From positions 1-58,944 of the forward strand of contig CAMYYY010000013.1 in the NCBI GenBank assembly GCA_947303715.1: a stretch of DNA of 58,944 nt, in the 5' to 3' direction. The translations under genes and the position numbers were made by a program. This DNA is from an uncultured Bacteroidales bacterium. Lineage in GTDB: Bacteria; Bacteroidota; Bacteroidia; Bacteroidales; Bacteroidaceae. Each line of letters starts with the position of its first letter. The stretch's first letter is position 1. Positions 50,699 through 58,944 of the stretch are shown here, piece after piece. The notes under the pieces were generated by a model, which worked only from the letters and a program-made list of their open reading frames with translations, had not been told where the DNA came from and did not search any database.

Positions 50699-52804
50699 TC
50701 ACTTTCTCCTTTCCTCAAGGGAGATTTCTTCGTTGCGTAGCCAGCCGATAGGCACAATTTCCAGATAATCGTGCATGAACTGGTCAAGGCCGTCGTCCTG
50801 GTCATTGACGTTCTTAAAGCGCAGCCAATGGTCGCCAGGGCCAAGATACTTGGTTGTGATGACTCGTCGGCAGTCACCGTTATTGTTTCTAGCCAATATG
50901 CTGCCGCCATAATAGAAGGTGGTGGGGCCTTTCAGCCAGCCACGGTTCTTCATCTGCTTGTCATTGGCCACGCCGTTGTCGTCGGTCTGACTATCGGCCA
51001 CCCAGCCCACTTCGGGCACGTTCAGCAAGCGGCGGAGGTCCGTGGGGATGCCGGTGACCTCATCATCAACGTAGAACTGGATGACGCCGCGGTTGCTGTT
51101 GGCAGAATAGCCCATGCGGAGCTCATACGTTCCAGCCGGGACGTGGGGCAAGCGGTAGCCGAAGTCGAAGGCACCCAGGCACATGCACTCATCGCCCTGA
51201 TAGTTCGCCCAACTGGTGTGCGGGCTGAGATAATAGAGGCGCGTCTCCTCGGTGTTGTACTTCAGGCGGTCGCTGTAACCCTTGGGAATATAGAACTCGT
51301 AGTCGCCCGAGCCGGATGCGAAATTGATGCCCTGACCATCGCACCAGCGAATGTTGTTGTTGGTATATTCGGGCACGAGTGAGGAGAAGTCGAGGCGGAT
51401 GATCTCATTCAGCACATAGCCCACCATCAAGTCCTCGTCATAAACCAGAATTTTATCAATAAGGTGGATGGAGCCGTTGAGAGCCTCCTGCTGGAAGCCT
51501 GGGTAGTGTACATTGTCGCTTGCGACGTCCGAAGGATTCATGATCCGTACGTTGGCACGGCCTTCAAAGGTAGAGGCCGTGATATCCGTACTCTCCAGGC
51601 TATTCAGATCCTTCGTATAGTTGATGAGGATAGTACTGGAGTAGTTGGCGTTGCTGAGCGGAAGAGTCACCTTCATCATCGTGCCTTGCATAGTCTCGAA
51701 GTAGTCGTAACGGTCGCCGCGTTTCAGCAGGTTGCTCTCTGACTTGTAATAACTGCCGCAGGTGATGTTGTAGCAGACCAGACGGCTATAGAGAAGCTTG
51801 CGGTCCAGCAGATGATATGCTATGAACTTGTTCAAGGCATTGTCCGGATTCCTGAAGTCGGGATTGGTGGCTGTAGGATACCACTCGCGGCACTTGGCAT
51901 AGAGGTCTTCAATGTTATAGATACCAGCCTGCTGGAAGACGGAGTCGGGCTCTACAAAGGCGGTGTATCCATAGTAGCGGCTCGAGGGGTAGGGACAGCC
52001 CGTCTTGTTGTAGATGGTGAGCGTGGTCTTGTCTCCCTCCGTATAGCTGAAGTCCTTGTAGTTTTGCAGCCTGCCGTCCAATCCCGTCCGCTCGAGTGCT
52101 TCGGAGAAGATACTGAGGAACTTCATGTTCTCAATCTGCGTCGGCACCGTGTTCGACGACGGATTCATCACGGCCGCAATGGTATGCACGGCACCATTCT
52201 GGACTTCCTCGTCAGCATCAATCACTCTTGCCCCGTTGATGAAAAGCAGGCTACAGCCTGTGATGGAATCAACGCCATAGCTCATGGTAAGGTAGCGGTC
52301 GTTGAGGTTCATCGTCGGGATGACATCTCCCTCCATTTCGGTCGTAAGGTAGGTCTTCGGAATGATGTGGGTCTGTGAGATGACGACACACATGGAGTCG
52401 CTCAGGTCCTCCAGGCGGGGAGAGGTTATCCCTGTCCAGATAACTTTCCTCGAGCCCGGCTTCAACGATTCCTTATAGATAGAATCCTGCTCAAACAGGT
52501 AGCGGTCGATAGCGTCGTTGGTGGGGGCGAAGCAGGTGTAGGTGCCGTAGGCCCTCATGAGGTTATACTTGCCGCCACGCTGTAGAATGGTGACAAAACT
52601 GCTAAACATATCCTCATTCTCAGTGAGGAAACTGGCGATGGTATGACCCGTGAACGTGTAGCGGTTGGAGGTGTCGATCTCTTCCTGACAACTGCTGGCA
52701 GCCAACGCGAGGAGCGAGGAGATCCATAAAATTCCCACAACACTCACCCTAGTCTTTTGTCTCTTAAGGAAGGATTTCTTGAGCGTAATAAAAAGTTTCC
52801 ACAT
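50699..52804 (-). CDS. Fasciclin-domain lipoprotein
   Basis: A 701-residue lipoprotein (signal around VGILWISSLLALAASS, then Cys). FAS1-like domains begin after the lipobox (IASFLTENEDMFSSFVTIL, YTCFAPTNDAIDRYL, VHTIAAVMNPSS) and again in the middle (NALNKFIAYHLLDRKL, GSIHLIDKILVY). The last third is a jelly roll (YELRMGYSANSNRGVIQFYVDD, GPGDHWLRFKNV). Bacteroidales homologues usually sit beside SusC/SusD in polysaccharide loci; no such pair is visible here. The start at 52804 is supported by a terminator hairpin of the upstream gene occupying the DNA before it. Confidence 0.82.
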   Translation of the reverse strand: MWKLFITLKKSFLKRQKTRVSVVGILWISSLLALAASSCQEEIDTSNRYTFTGHTIASFLTENEDMFSSFVTILQRGGKYNLMRAYGTYTCFAPTNDAIDRYLFEQDSIYKESLKPGSRKVIWTGITSPRLEDLSDSMCVVISQTHIIPKTYLTTEMEGDVIPTMNLNDRYLTMSYGVDSITGCSLLFINGARVIDADEEVQNGAVHTIAAVMNPSSNTVPTQIENMKFLSIFSEALERTGLDGRLQNYKDFSYTEGDKTTLTIYNKTGCPYPSSRYYGYTAFVEPDSVFQQAGIYNIEDLYAKCREWYPTATNPDFRNPDNALNKFIAYHLLDRKLLYSRLVCYNITCGSYYKSESNLLKRGDRYDYFETMQGTMMKVTLPLSNANYSSTILINYTKDLNSLESTDITASTFEGRANVRIMNPSDVASDNVHYPGFQQEALNGSIHLIDKILVYDEDLMVGYVLNEIIRLDFSSLVPEYTNNNIRWCDGQGINFASGSGDYEFYIPKGYSDRLKYNTEETRLYYLSPHTSWANYQGDECMCLGAFDFGYRLPHVPAGTYELRMGYSANSNRGVIQFYVDDEVTGIPTDLRRLLNVPEVGWVADSQTDDNGVANDKQMKNRGWLKGPTTFYYGGSILARNNNGDCRRVITTKYLGPGDHWLRFKNVNDQDDGLDQFMHDYLEIVPIGWLRNEEISLEERRK

Positions 52805-52829
52805 AAGCCATTTTGGAGTAGAATACAAT

Positions 52830-52871
52830 AAAAATCGCCCGGATTCCTGCAAACGCTAAAAAACCCGGGCG
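52830..52871 (-). terminator. Terminator of the second giant surface protein
   Basis: On the minus strand CGCCCGG (52865-52871) and CCGGGCG (52836-52842) pair across a 22-nt loop, followed by ATTTTT (52830-52835). It lies 16 bp after the stop codon at 52888 and just before the fasciclin gene. Confidence 0.75.
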
Positions 52872-52887
52872 AGAAGGTATATTTTAC

Positions 52888-55800
52888 TTATTTAATCCAA
52901 ACTTTTTTGCCACCAATAATATTGATGCCTTTTATGGGTACATTCAGGCGCTGGCCCATCGTGTTGTAAATGGGCAGCATATCGCCCGACTCCTCCAAGA
53001 GGAGAGGAGCGCTAATGCCGGTAGCCCATTGGCCGAAGAGCTGCAGCTCGGCGGTATGCCAGAACTTGCGGAAGGTGCCGCCGTCGGGATTGTCGGCGTT
53101 GCCGGTATCGGTAGCAGCCACGCGGAGGTAGCGGACGGGCTTTTCCTCGGAGATGGCGACGGGGCCGGCTGCCACGGGTTTGCCTTCGCCATTGAAGGAG
53201 AAGGACACTTCGCCCAGTTCCTCGAACTCCTTGCCGTCCAAGCTGCCCCAGAACATCATTTTTGTGGGATGATCGTTGGCCGATTTACGGCGCAACAGGT
53301 AGAGGGTAACCTCGCCGGCAAAGTTCTCCTTCAGCTTCACCTGTACGTAGTGCAGGTCGTCAGCAACCTGGTTGTGCCAGTCGGTATGCCAGAAGGTGGA
53401 GGCATCGTTGTCGATGATGTACTCGATGTGCTGTCCTTCGGCGTAGTCGCTGGCGTTGCTGCTGAGCTGGGCGGCGTTGGTGATGAGCGGAACGCCCACA
53501 GAAGTATGGACGAAGCCGAAGTCGCTATTCCAAGCCTGTTCGGCATCGCATGAACCGTTCTGATAGTTTAAGGCGATTGCGTTGGCAGAAGTAGCGGCGA
53601 GATTGTAAAGTTCGTCGTCGAGGATGCCCACCTCGTGGTAGTTTTCAGCCGTTTGGGTGAACTTCTCAAGCTGCTGTCTCATGTAGATGTAGGCCTTCGA
53701 GCAGTCGTAGATATCGGCGAACGTCTTGGAGAAGTCCTCGATGTAGGCGTACATCTGCTCGGCACTGAGATTGCCGTTAATCCCTGCTGTGCCCACCCAG
53801 AGCTCGTCGAGATGCTTGCGCAGGTCGGCGGAGTAGTTGGGGAAGAGGTAGAATTCATCCTCGCCTACGTTGGTGCTGTAGTCCAGGAGATAGCGGGCAC
53901 GGGCGCACTGTCCGGCGAGGACGTTCCACAGCGCCTCCTCGGATTCGGCAAGCGCACCGCGGTAGGTCAGCTTGGCGCCGCTGAACACCAGCCAGTCGCG
54001 GTCGAAGCCCGTACCGAGGTTGCGGATACCCACGCGGAGGGTGCCGTCGGTGACAAGCGCCAGAATGCGGTTCTTGTAGCGGTCGCCGTGGAAGGCATAC
54101 GAAGCACCGGTGTAGCTGTTCGGGATGAAGTAGAAGTCCTGGAACACGACGTCGTACGGATAGGTTCCGGCGTTGGCCATGTAGCAGTTCTCCATATCGA
54201 CGGCCTTCTCGAAGGCGATGGGATCCTCCTCAATCGTCATCACCGGCACAAGGTTGTCGTTAGCGTAGATCTGTCCGGCATAGAAGCCAGCCTCGCCGTG
54301 ACCTGCGGGATTGAAGTAGGCGTTGAAGTCCAGTTCATAGACGCCGTTGGCCAAGCCCGTGAGCTCCTGGTACATGTTGCAGTCGGTACGCCAGGCTTCG
54401 GCCACGGGTATGATGCCGCTGTTCTTGTCGAAGTAGCTGCCGAGCTTGCCCTGCCAGCCGGTGCCGCCGTCGGAGAGGTCGGCGTTGGTGAGCAGCACGG
54501 TAACGTCGGTACCCACCTTGGCAGCCGTAGCGACGACCACGCGGTAGAGGCCGGCCAGGAACTCACGTTCGGCACGCATCTCGGCGGTATTCAGCTCGGC
54601 ATTCTCCATCACGTAGAGGTACGAGCCGTTCTTGAAGCTGTCGTCGGGATCCAGCGTCTCGGTGAGGTAGCTCTTCAGCACCTCCACGTCCTCGCCCTCC
54701 ACGGCATTCTCCTTGAGGAAGGCCAGGGCCTCCTTGGCAAGGGCGTCGTAGTCGGCATAGGCACGTTCGCTCTCCTCGAGGTTGACGCGGTACTCGCGCA
54801 TCCGCTTATAGGCAGCATAGAAGTACTCCAGCGTTGTCGAGCCTGCCACCACACTCACATACTCCTCGTAGGTCGAGGTGATGTCGGCGCTGGCTTGTAC
54901 GCTGTAGACCCACTCGTTCTCCTCCTCGCAGAGGACCTCGATGAAGTCGTGCATCGACTCTTCGTCGTGGACGTCCATGTAGCGGTCGCTGATGGGGAGG
55001 TAGTAGACGATGCCGTGCTCCTCGGTAGCGATGGGATAGGGAATCTCGTCCACGCCGATGGTCTGCCGCCAGACGGGGTTGTCGTAGGCACCGCCGTTGA
55101 GCTGATAGCACATCTTGCCCGTGCGGATGTCGTCGCCGGCCTTGGTGCCGGCATCGGTGTTGACGCCCTCGATTTCCTTCAGGTAGAAGCAGTTGGTCTT
55201 CGTACCGCCGTTGGCGAAGAGGTTGAGGTTGTTGGCCGAGGCGAACTGGAAGTCGCCCGCCATCAGGCAGTTGCGCAGGGTGAAGCTGCCTCGGCTCTCG
55301 CCGACGAAGCCTGCCGTAGCGTCCATGTTGGCATCGGCGCTCTGGATAAGGTTGCCTGCGAAGACGCAGTTGACCATCGTGCCCACGCCGTCGCCGGCAA
55401 TACGGCCCACGAAGCCGCCGCAGTAGAGCTGTCCGTTGTGTCCGTCGTAGGTGCTGATGATGTCGGCCTCGACGACGACGTTCTCGATGTTACAGCTGCC
55501 GCTCAAGCCGGAGAGGCCGCCGGCAAACTGTCCCGAGGTGGTGATTTCGCCGCGGATGACGAGGTTCTTCACCGTGCCTGACAAGCCGCCGAAGAGCGAG
55601 GCGCCGGCCTTGTTCGTGGCGAGGGTGATAGCGTGGTTCTGACCGTCGAACGTGCCGCTCAGGCCGTTGAAGGTGGTGGTGACGTACTTCGCGTCGGTGA
55701 AGTCGATGTCGTCCGTCAGGCGGAAGTTCATGTCCAGATTGCCCTCGTTCACCATGGCGATGGCCTTGGCCAGCTGGTTGGCGTCGGCGATGAGGAAGTA

Positions 55801-57723
55801 GCCATCGGCATCCTGCGAGAGGTCGGCCGACTCGCTCTCGGCGCCGCAGTTGATGCAGATGCCGTCCACGAACTCGTGGTTGTCAATCTGGTTGGGGGGC
55901 GTGTTGGAGAAGGTGTACGAGCCGCCGTCGTAAGGCTGGCCGTTGCAGTGGATGTCGCCCTTGCCGTACACGGTCTTGCGGTCGCCCTGTACGGGTGAGG
56001 GGAAGGCATCCTCGCCGATGGTCTGCCAGAAGCCTACGGCCGTCTGGTTGCCGTTGAGGCGGAAGGCCACCTCGCCGCTGGCCAGCTGCTCATCGGTCAC
56101 CTGCACGGTGCCTTCGGGCTGGGCGTCAAGGGGATTCACGTAGTACGAGTTGGAGATGGTGTACTCGCCCAGATGTCCGCGGACGAGGGCATTACATTTC
56201 TTCGTCGTTGTAGCGGGGATGCTGACCTCCATAATGGCGAGGCCGTTTTCCACCACCGTGCCTGGGTCGTCCACCCATCCCACGAGGCCGCCTACGCAGG
56301 CGTCGGTACACACGTCGTTCGTCACCTTACCCTTGTAGGCCACGTTCTTCAATGTGTTGTTGCCTGAGCACCAGCCGATGATGCCGCCGCCGGCCAGGTC
56401 ACCCTGTCCGCCGTCGTAGGTACTGACGATGTCTACCGTCACCAGGCAGTTGCTAATGTAGACGCCGTCGCCCTCGCGGATAAGGCCCGATGCGCGTCGT
56501 CCGCTGGCCGTCAGCGTGCCGTCCAGCCAAAGGTTTAAGATGCGGGCTCCTGCCGAGCCCTTGCCGAACAAGCCGCCAGGCACGCTGCTGTTGGTATGTG
56601 TGTCGATGGTGACTTTATGGCCAAGTCCGTCGAACGTTCCCACGTAGGCCACGCCGTCGCCGATCAGGTCGTTGTAGCCCGTGTAGTCAATATCGGCTGT
56701 CAGACGGGCTGACAGGCCGTTCTCGCCGCCGTTCACACGCTTGGCGAAGGCACTCAGCTCAGCAGCCGTACCAATCATCTCCGCGTCGCTGTTCACGTAC
56801 TTGCCGTTCTTCAGGAACACCTGCTCGTGGCCGTTCTCCATGGGCACGGGGAACTCGTCCTGCCCGATGGTCTGCCAGAAGCGCAGCGTCGTCTGGTCAC
56901 CGTTCAGCAGGTAGCAAACCTCGCCGCTCTTGACCTGCTCGGCCGTCACTTGGCTGGCGCCCTCGATGCCGGCGTTCCAGAAGTTCACGTAGTACGAGTT
57001 GGTCACCGTTGTGCAGTTGTCATCGGTACGGACCAGCGAGTTGCACTTGAAGTCGCCGCTCAGCGGCAGGTTGATTTCCATGATGGCCAGGCAGTTCTCC
57101 ACCACCGTGCCTGGGTCGTCCACCCAGCCTACGAGGCCGCCCACGCGGCAGTTGTCGAACACCTCGTTGGTGATGGTGCCCTCGTAGATGACGTTGCGCA
57201 GCGTGTTGTTGCCTGAGCACCAGCCGATGACGCCGCCGCTCGCCAGGTCACCCTGGGCACCCGTGTAGGTGCTGACGATGTCCACTTTGATCACGCAGTT
57301 GTTGATGAACACGCCGTCGCCCTCGCGAATGAGGCCCGAGGCACGTCGTCCGCTGGCCGTCAGCGTACCCTCCAGCCAGAGGTTTTCAATCTTGGCACCC
57401 GCCGAGCCTTTGCCGAACAGGCCGCCCGGCAGGCTGCTGTCTGTATGGGTGTCGATGAACACCTTGTGCCCCTGGGCGTCGAACGTACCCGTATAGACCA
57501 CGCCGTCGCCGATGAGGTCGTTGTAGGGCGTGTAGTCGATGTCGGCCATCACGCGGGCTGACGCATCCTTCTCGCCGCCGTTCACAATCTTGGCAAACGC
57601 GTTCAGGTCCGCGCCGTCATTAATCAGATACACCCCGTCCTCTTTGTCCAGGGCATGAGCACCCAGCACGACAAACACCGTTGCCGCCAGCGCCATCAGA
57701 ATGCTTCCTTGAATCTTTTTCAT
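52888..57723 (-). CDS. Giant secreted protein with GLUG-type repeats and a discoidin domain
   Basis: A 1611-residue protein with signal MKKIQGSILMALAATVFVVL. Three tandem modules of about 250-290 residues (about 22-310, 315-585, 640-885) share FAKIVNGGEKD-type openings, GGLFGKGSAGAKIENLWLEG, GGLVGWVDDPGTVVEN and QTIGQDEFPVP-type ends. These are GLUG-like right-handed beta-helix repeats found in adhesins. Modules 1 and 2 are very similar, module 3 diverged. A helical linker (about 910-1050), a jelly roll (1065-1255), a second helical region and an F5/8C-like domain (about 1407-1557) follow. The end (IYNTMGQRLNVPIKGINI...) is a T9SS-type tail. Probable adhesin or glycan-binding protein. The -7 box TATCTTTG lies 44 bp upstream. 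Confidence 0.82.
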   Translation of the reverse strand: MKKIQGSILMALAATVFVVLGAHALDKEDGVYLINDGADLNAFAKIVNGGEKDASARVMADIDYTPYNDLIGDGVVYTGTFDAQGHKVFIDTHTDSSLPGGLFGKGSAGAKIENLWLEGTLTASGRRASGLIREGDGVFINNCVIKVDIVSTYTGAQGDLASGGVIGWCSGNNTLRNVIYEGTITNEVFDNCRVGGLVGWVDDPGTVVENCLAIMEINLPLSGDFKCNSLVRTDDNCTTVTNSYYVNFWNAGIEGASQVTAEQVKSGEVCYLLNGDQTTLRFWQTIGQDEFPVPMENGHEQVFLKNGKYVNSDAEMIGTAAELSAFAKRVNGGENGLSARLTADIDYTGYNDLIGDGVAYVGTFDGLGHKVTIDTHTNSSVPGGLFGKGSAGARILNLWLDGTLTASGRRASGLIREGDGVYISNCLVTVDIVSTYDGGQGDLAGGGIIGWCSGNNTLKNVAYKGKVTNDVCTDACVGGLVGWVDDPGTVVENGLAIMEVSIPATTTKKCNALVRGHLGEYTISNSYYVNPLDAQPEGTVQVTDEQLASGEVAFRLNGNQTAVGFWQTIGEDAFPSPVQGDRKTVYGKGDIHCNGQPYDGGSYTFSNTPPNQIDNHEFVDGICINCGAESESADLSQDADGYFLIADANQLAKAIAMVNEGNLDMNFRLTDDIDFTDAKYVTTTFNGLSGTFDGQNHAITLATNKAGASLFGGLSGTVKNLVIRGEITTSGQFAGGLSGLSGSCNIENVVVEADIISTYDGHNGQLYCGGFVGRIAGDGVGTMVNCVFAGNLIQSADANMDATAGFVGESRGSFTLRNCLMAGDFQFASANNLNLFANGGTKTNCFYLKEIEGVNTDAGTKAGDDIRTGKMCYQLNGGAYDNPVWRQTIGVDEIPYPIATEEHGIVYYLPISDRYMDVHDEESMHDFIEVLCEEENEWVYSVQASADITSTYEEYVSVVAGSTTLEYFYAAYKRMREYRVNLEESERAYADYDALAKEALAFLKENAVEGEDVEVLKSYLTETLDPDDSFKNGSYLYVMENAELNTAEMRAEREFLAGLYRVVVATAAKVGTDVTVLLTNADLSDGGTGWQGKLGSYFDKNSGIIPVAEAWRTDCNMYQELTGLANGVYELDFNAYFNPAGHGEAGFYAGQIYANDNLVPVMTIEEDPIAFEKAVDMENCYMANAGTYPYDVVFQDFYFIPNSYTGASYAFHGDRYKNRILALVTDGTLRVGIRNLGTGFDRDWLVFSGAKLTYRGALAESEEALWNVLAGQCARARYLLDYSTNVGEDEFYLFPNYSADLRKHLDELWVGTAGINGNLSAEQMYAYIEDFSKTFADIYDCSKAYIYMRQQLEKFTQTAENYHEVGILDDELYNLAATSANAIALNYQNGSCDAEQAWNSDFGFVHTSVGVPLITNAAQLSSNASDYAEGQHIEYIIDNDASTFWHTDWHNQVADDLHYVQVKLKENFAGEVTLYLLRRKSANDHPTKMMFWGSLDGKEFEELGEVSFSFNGEGKPVAAGPVAISEEKPVRYLRVAATDTGNADNPDGGTFRKFWHTAELQLFGQWATGISAPLLLEESGDMLPIYNTMGQRLNVPIKGINIIGGKKVWIK

Positions 57724-57766
57724 GTCGATTTTTAATGTTAGGTTAGAAATAGGGTTGTTTTTTTTG

Positions 57767-57774
57767 CAAAGATA
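57767..57774 (-). promoter_or_regulatory. -7 promoter box of the GLUG-repeat protein
   Basis: TATCTTTG on the minus strand, 44 bp upstream of the start at 57723. No TTTG lies at the expected 20-bp spacing. Confidence 0.55.
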
Positions 57775-57873
57775 ATTTGAAGAAAACAAAAACGCCCACG
57801 CCGTTTCGTTAAATTTTGTTAACCCCTCCCCCACTCCCCCGCCTCACTCATCTTCGATGAAAAATGAAATTAC

Positions 57874-57904
57874 TTTACAATTTTACAATTTTACAATTTT
57901 ACGC
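57874..57904. repeat. 8-bp tandem repeat in the spacer
   Basis: About four TTTTACAA units. The surrounding 57724-58027 spacer has the promoter above, a run of C (CCCCTCCCCCACTCCCCCG) and otherwise nothing that I can name. Confidence 0.6.
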
Positions 57905-58027
57905 TTTAACATTTGTAAAGATATCCATTTATAGATGACAATAAGATGATCTGCCCCCGCTTCACAGCGAGGGCAGACCAGCAACACAACTAAAACTACC
58001 TATGGAAACAACGGAAACACGGAAATT

Positions 58028-58507
58028 TCAATCTTTCTTGTAGCCCTGTCCGAAGCCGTTGTAGCGGAGTATCTGGAACTTGTCCGTACTGCCTTCGGGG
58101 GCTACGCTGACATGGAAGAATGTGGGGTATTGTATGAACTGGTGGAAGTGCAGCGGCGGCTCGGGGCAGCCGTCGGGGTCTTTCTTCCACGCTGGAGAAA
58201 GCTCGGCCGACTGTCTGACGAGGCTGACAATCGCCTCGCGCTTGTCGGGATCCAGCGGGTGGAAGTCCGCCGCCAGGCCGATCATGTGGTACGAGGTCTC
58301 TGAGCCGCCTACGGCGGTGTTGAGGTCACGGCTGCGGTAGCCGCTGCTGATGATGATGGGCGAGCCTATGGCATCGCGCAGCGGGTCGAGGAAACGCTGG
58401 CACAGCCACTCGAGGCCGCACACTGCATCGCTGGGCGGCGTATTGTCAAGGCCGCGGATGTTGGCAGTCACGCTGCGCGTGAACTCCTGTAGGGTAAACC
58501 ACTTCAT
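58028..58507 (-). CDS. M15-family peptidase (phage-endolysin-like)
   Basis: A 159-residue protein with the peptidase M15 (D-Ala-D-Ala carboxypeptidase/endopeptidase) signature: SSGYRSRDLN, then SYHMIGLAADFHP (zinc ligands His74 and Asp81), and FFHVSV with the third ligand near residue 137. No signal peptide is seen. This type cleaves peptidoglycan cross-bridges and is often of phage origin. In Bacteroidales it commonly follows a tiny smalltalk protein, exactly as here (34 bp downstream). The start at 58507 removes a poorly conserved upstream extension (MSNRLNPYR). Confidence 0.87.
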   Translation of the reverse strand: MKWFTLQEFTRSVTANIRGLDNTPPSDAVCGLEWLCQRFLDPLRDAIGSPIIISSGYRSRDLNTAVGGSETSYHMIGLAADFHPLDPDKREAIVSLVRQSAELSPAWKKDPDGCPEPPLHFHQFIQYPTFFHVSVAPEGSTDKFQILRYNGFGQGYKKD

Positions 58508-58541
58508 GCGATAAGGATTAAGGCGGTTAGACACACGACGG

Positions 58542-58652
58542 CTATGCGCCCATACAGCTCTGCACGCCCAGCGTGCCGAGGATGGCCGTCAGGATGGCAA
58601 TCACGATTTCGAGGACTTTTTTCCATGGGATTCTAAGGGCAACGGTATACAT
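58542..58652 (-). CDS. Smalltalk protein
   Basis: A 36-residue protein read on the minus strand, too small for most gene finders. It begins MYTVALRIPWKKVLEIVIAI and ends LTAILGTLGVQSCMGA. A Lys-Lys cap followed by one hydrophobic helix and a Cys-Met near the end is the known smalltalk layout. Smalltalk genes recur in Bacteroidales next to an amidase or M15 peptidase, with an HU-like DNA-binding protein upstream; the role is unknown. The single helix could act in the membrane, like a holin or a spanin-like lipoprotein, but this is inference. Confidence 0.85.
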   Translation of the reverse strand: MYTVALRIPWKKVLEIVIAILTAILGTLGVQSCMGA

Positions 58653-58830
58653 TTTAAGAATTAGATAATTAGAAATTAGGAATTAGGAATTTTTGAGTCT
58701 GCTTCGCAGAGAAATTCTATAAAATTTATTTCAAAATTATTCAAAATTAAACTCTTACCTTTCAATAGGGACGAATTATTTTGTAGAATTTTTTTTGTTG
58801 AATTTCTGCCCCGCAGGGGCACTTCCTTCC

Positions 58831-58870
58831 CCCCGCTCCCCTCCCTTACGGGAGGGGAGCGGGGTGGGTC
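58831..58870. repeat. Palindromic GC-rich element (half-type copy)
   Basis: CCCCGCTCCCCTCCC (58831-58845) pairs perfectly over 15 bp with GGGAGGGGAGCGGGG (58850-58864) around TTAC, followed by TGGGTCTT. On the minus strand, AGACCCACCCC follows the stop codon directly, as for the copy at 9839. The rest of the 58653-58870 spacer holds ATTAGGA 7-bp repeats (about 58660-58690) and a small GCCCC/GGGGC hairpin. Confidence 0.8.
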
Positions 58871-58944
58871 TTAAGCCAAGAGTTCCGAAGGAACTCGCTT
58901 CAGCTGGCGGTTGGTACGGATGTACTTCAGCAAGCTGGCCTCAG
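58871..58944 (-). CDS. C-terminal fragment of an unidentified gene
   Basis: Only the last 23 residues are in the window (EASLLKYIRTNRQLKRVPSE and LLA), ending TAA at 58871-58873. It is basic and probably helical. By position it is where a small DNA-binding protein usually stands ahead of smalltalk genes, but the visible residues do not confirm this. Confidence 0.4.
   Translation of the reverse strand, partial: EASLLKYIRTNRQLKRVPSELLA

Noticed and set aside
58028..58944. Integrated prophage
   Set aside because: Only a lysin-like peptidase and a smalltalk gene are visible; no structural, integrase or attachment-site evidence.

Overview
The window comes from a Bacteroidota chromosome, order Bacteroidales, most likely Prevotella-like. 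The evidence is the promoters (a TTTG box about 20 bp upstream of TAnnTTTG), the conserved run pyrE ... DUF6089-uppS-bamA-skp-murI, type IX secretion-like C-terminal tails on the large surface proteins, many glycoside hydrolase lipoproteins, and a smalltalk plus M15 peptidase pair at the right end. Shine-Dalgarno sequences are weak throughout. Genus and species cannot be fixed from what is visible.

Layout. 1-620: repeat-rich spacer ending in a double promoter. 621-10912 (+): an esterase, a 2-oxoacid dehydrogenase operon (E2, E3, fused E1), a lipoprotein, a DUF3160 protein and a CapA-like protein. 10913-12007: a gene-free repeat island ending in a second copy of the double promoter. 12008-19859: GH20 hexosaminidase, TrmH-type methyltransferase, M28 peptidase (-), GH43, and a GH43 fused to a papain-like domain. 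20247-22631: an FtsX/MacB-type permease. 22934-29447 (-): GH36 and GH2 enzymes. 29649-38754 (-): a housekeeping run of pyrE, an SRPBCC protein, two Bacteroidales envelope proteins, uppS, bamA, three skp/ompH paralogues and murI. 39627-44450: a giant discoidin-domain surface protein. 44582-47741: small lipoprotein, tRNA-Glu, rpsT, rpsA. 47816-57723: DUF4838 protein, carboxypeptidase-regulatory-like protein, fasciclin protein and a second giant surface protein. 58028-58944: M15 peptidase, smalltalk protein, and the tail of one more gene.

The genes are largely those of a glycan-degrading gut or rumen commensal: hexosaminidase, arabinofuranosidase/xylosidase-type GH43s, alpha-galactosidase and beta-galactosidase/glucuronidase. 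They sit beside outer-membrane biogenesis and central metabolism. No SusC/SusD pair is present.

The most unusual feature is repeated DNA. (i) A GC-rich palindromic element (CCCACCCC/CCTCTCC type) recurs at least six times. In five protein genes it, or its end, is translated in frame, in a linker, a loop or a lipoprotein signal-peptide n-region. (ii) Short 7- and 8-bp tandem repeats form the arms of intergenic inverted repeats and also occur in frame inside genes; an 8-bp unit translates as an eight-residue Gln/Ser/Thr-rich repeat. (iii) At least six spacers carry small tandem arrays with a near-constant 21-22 bp period but unrelated sequences. I know of no description of this combination.
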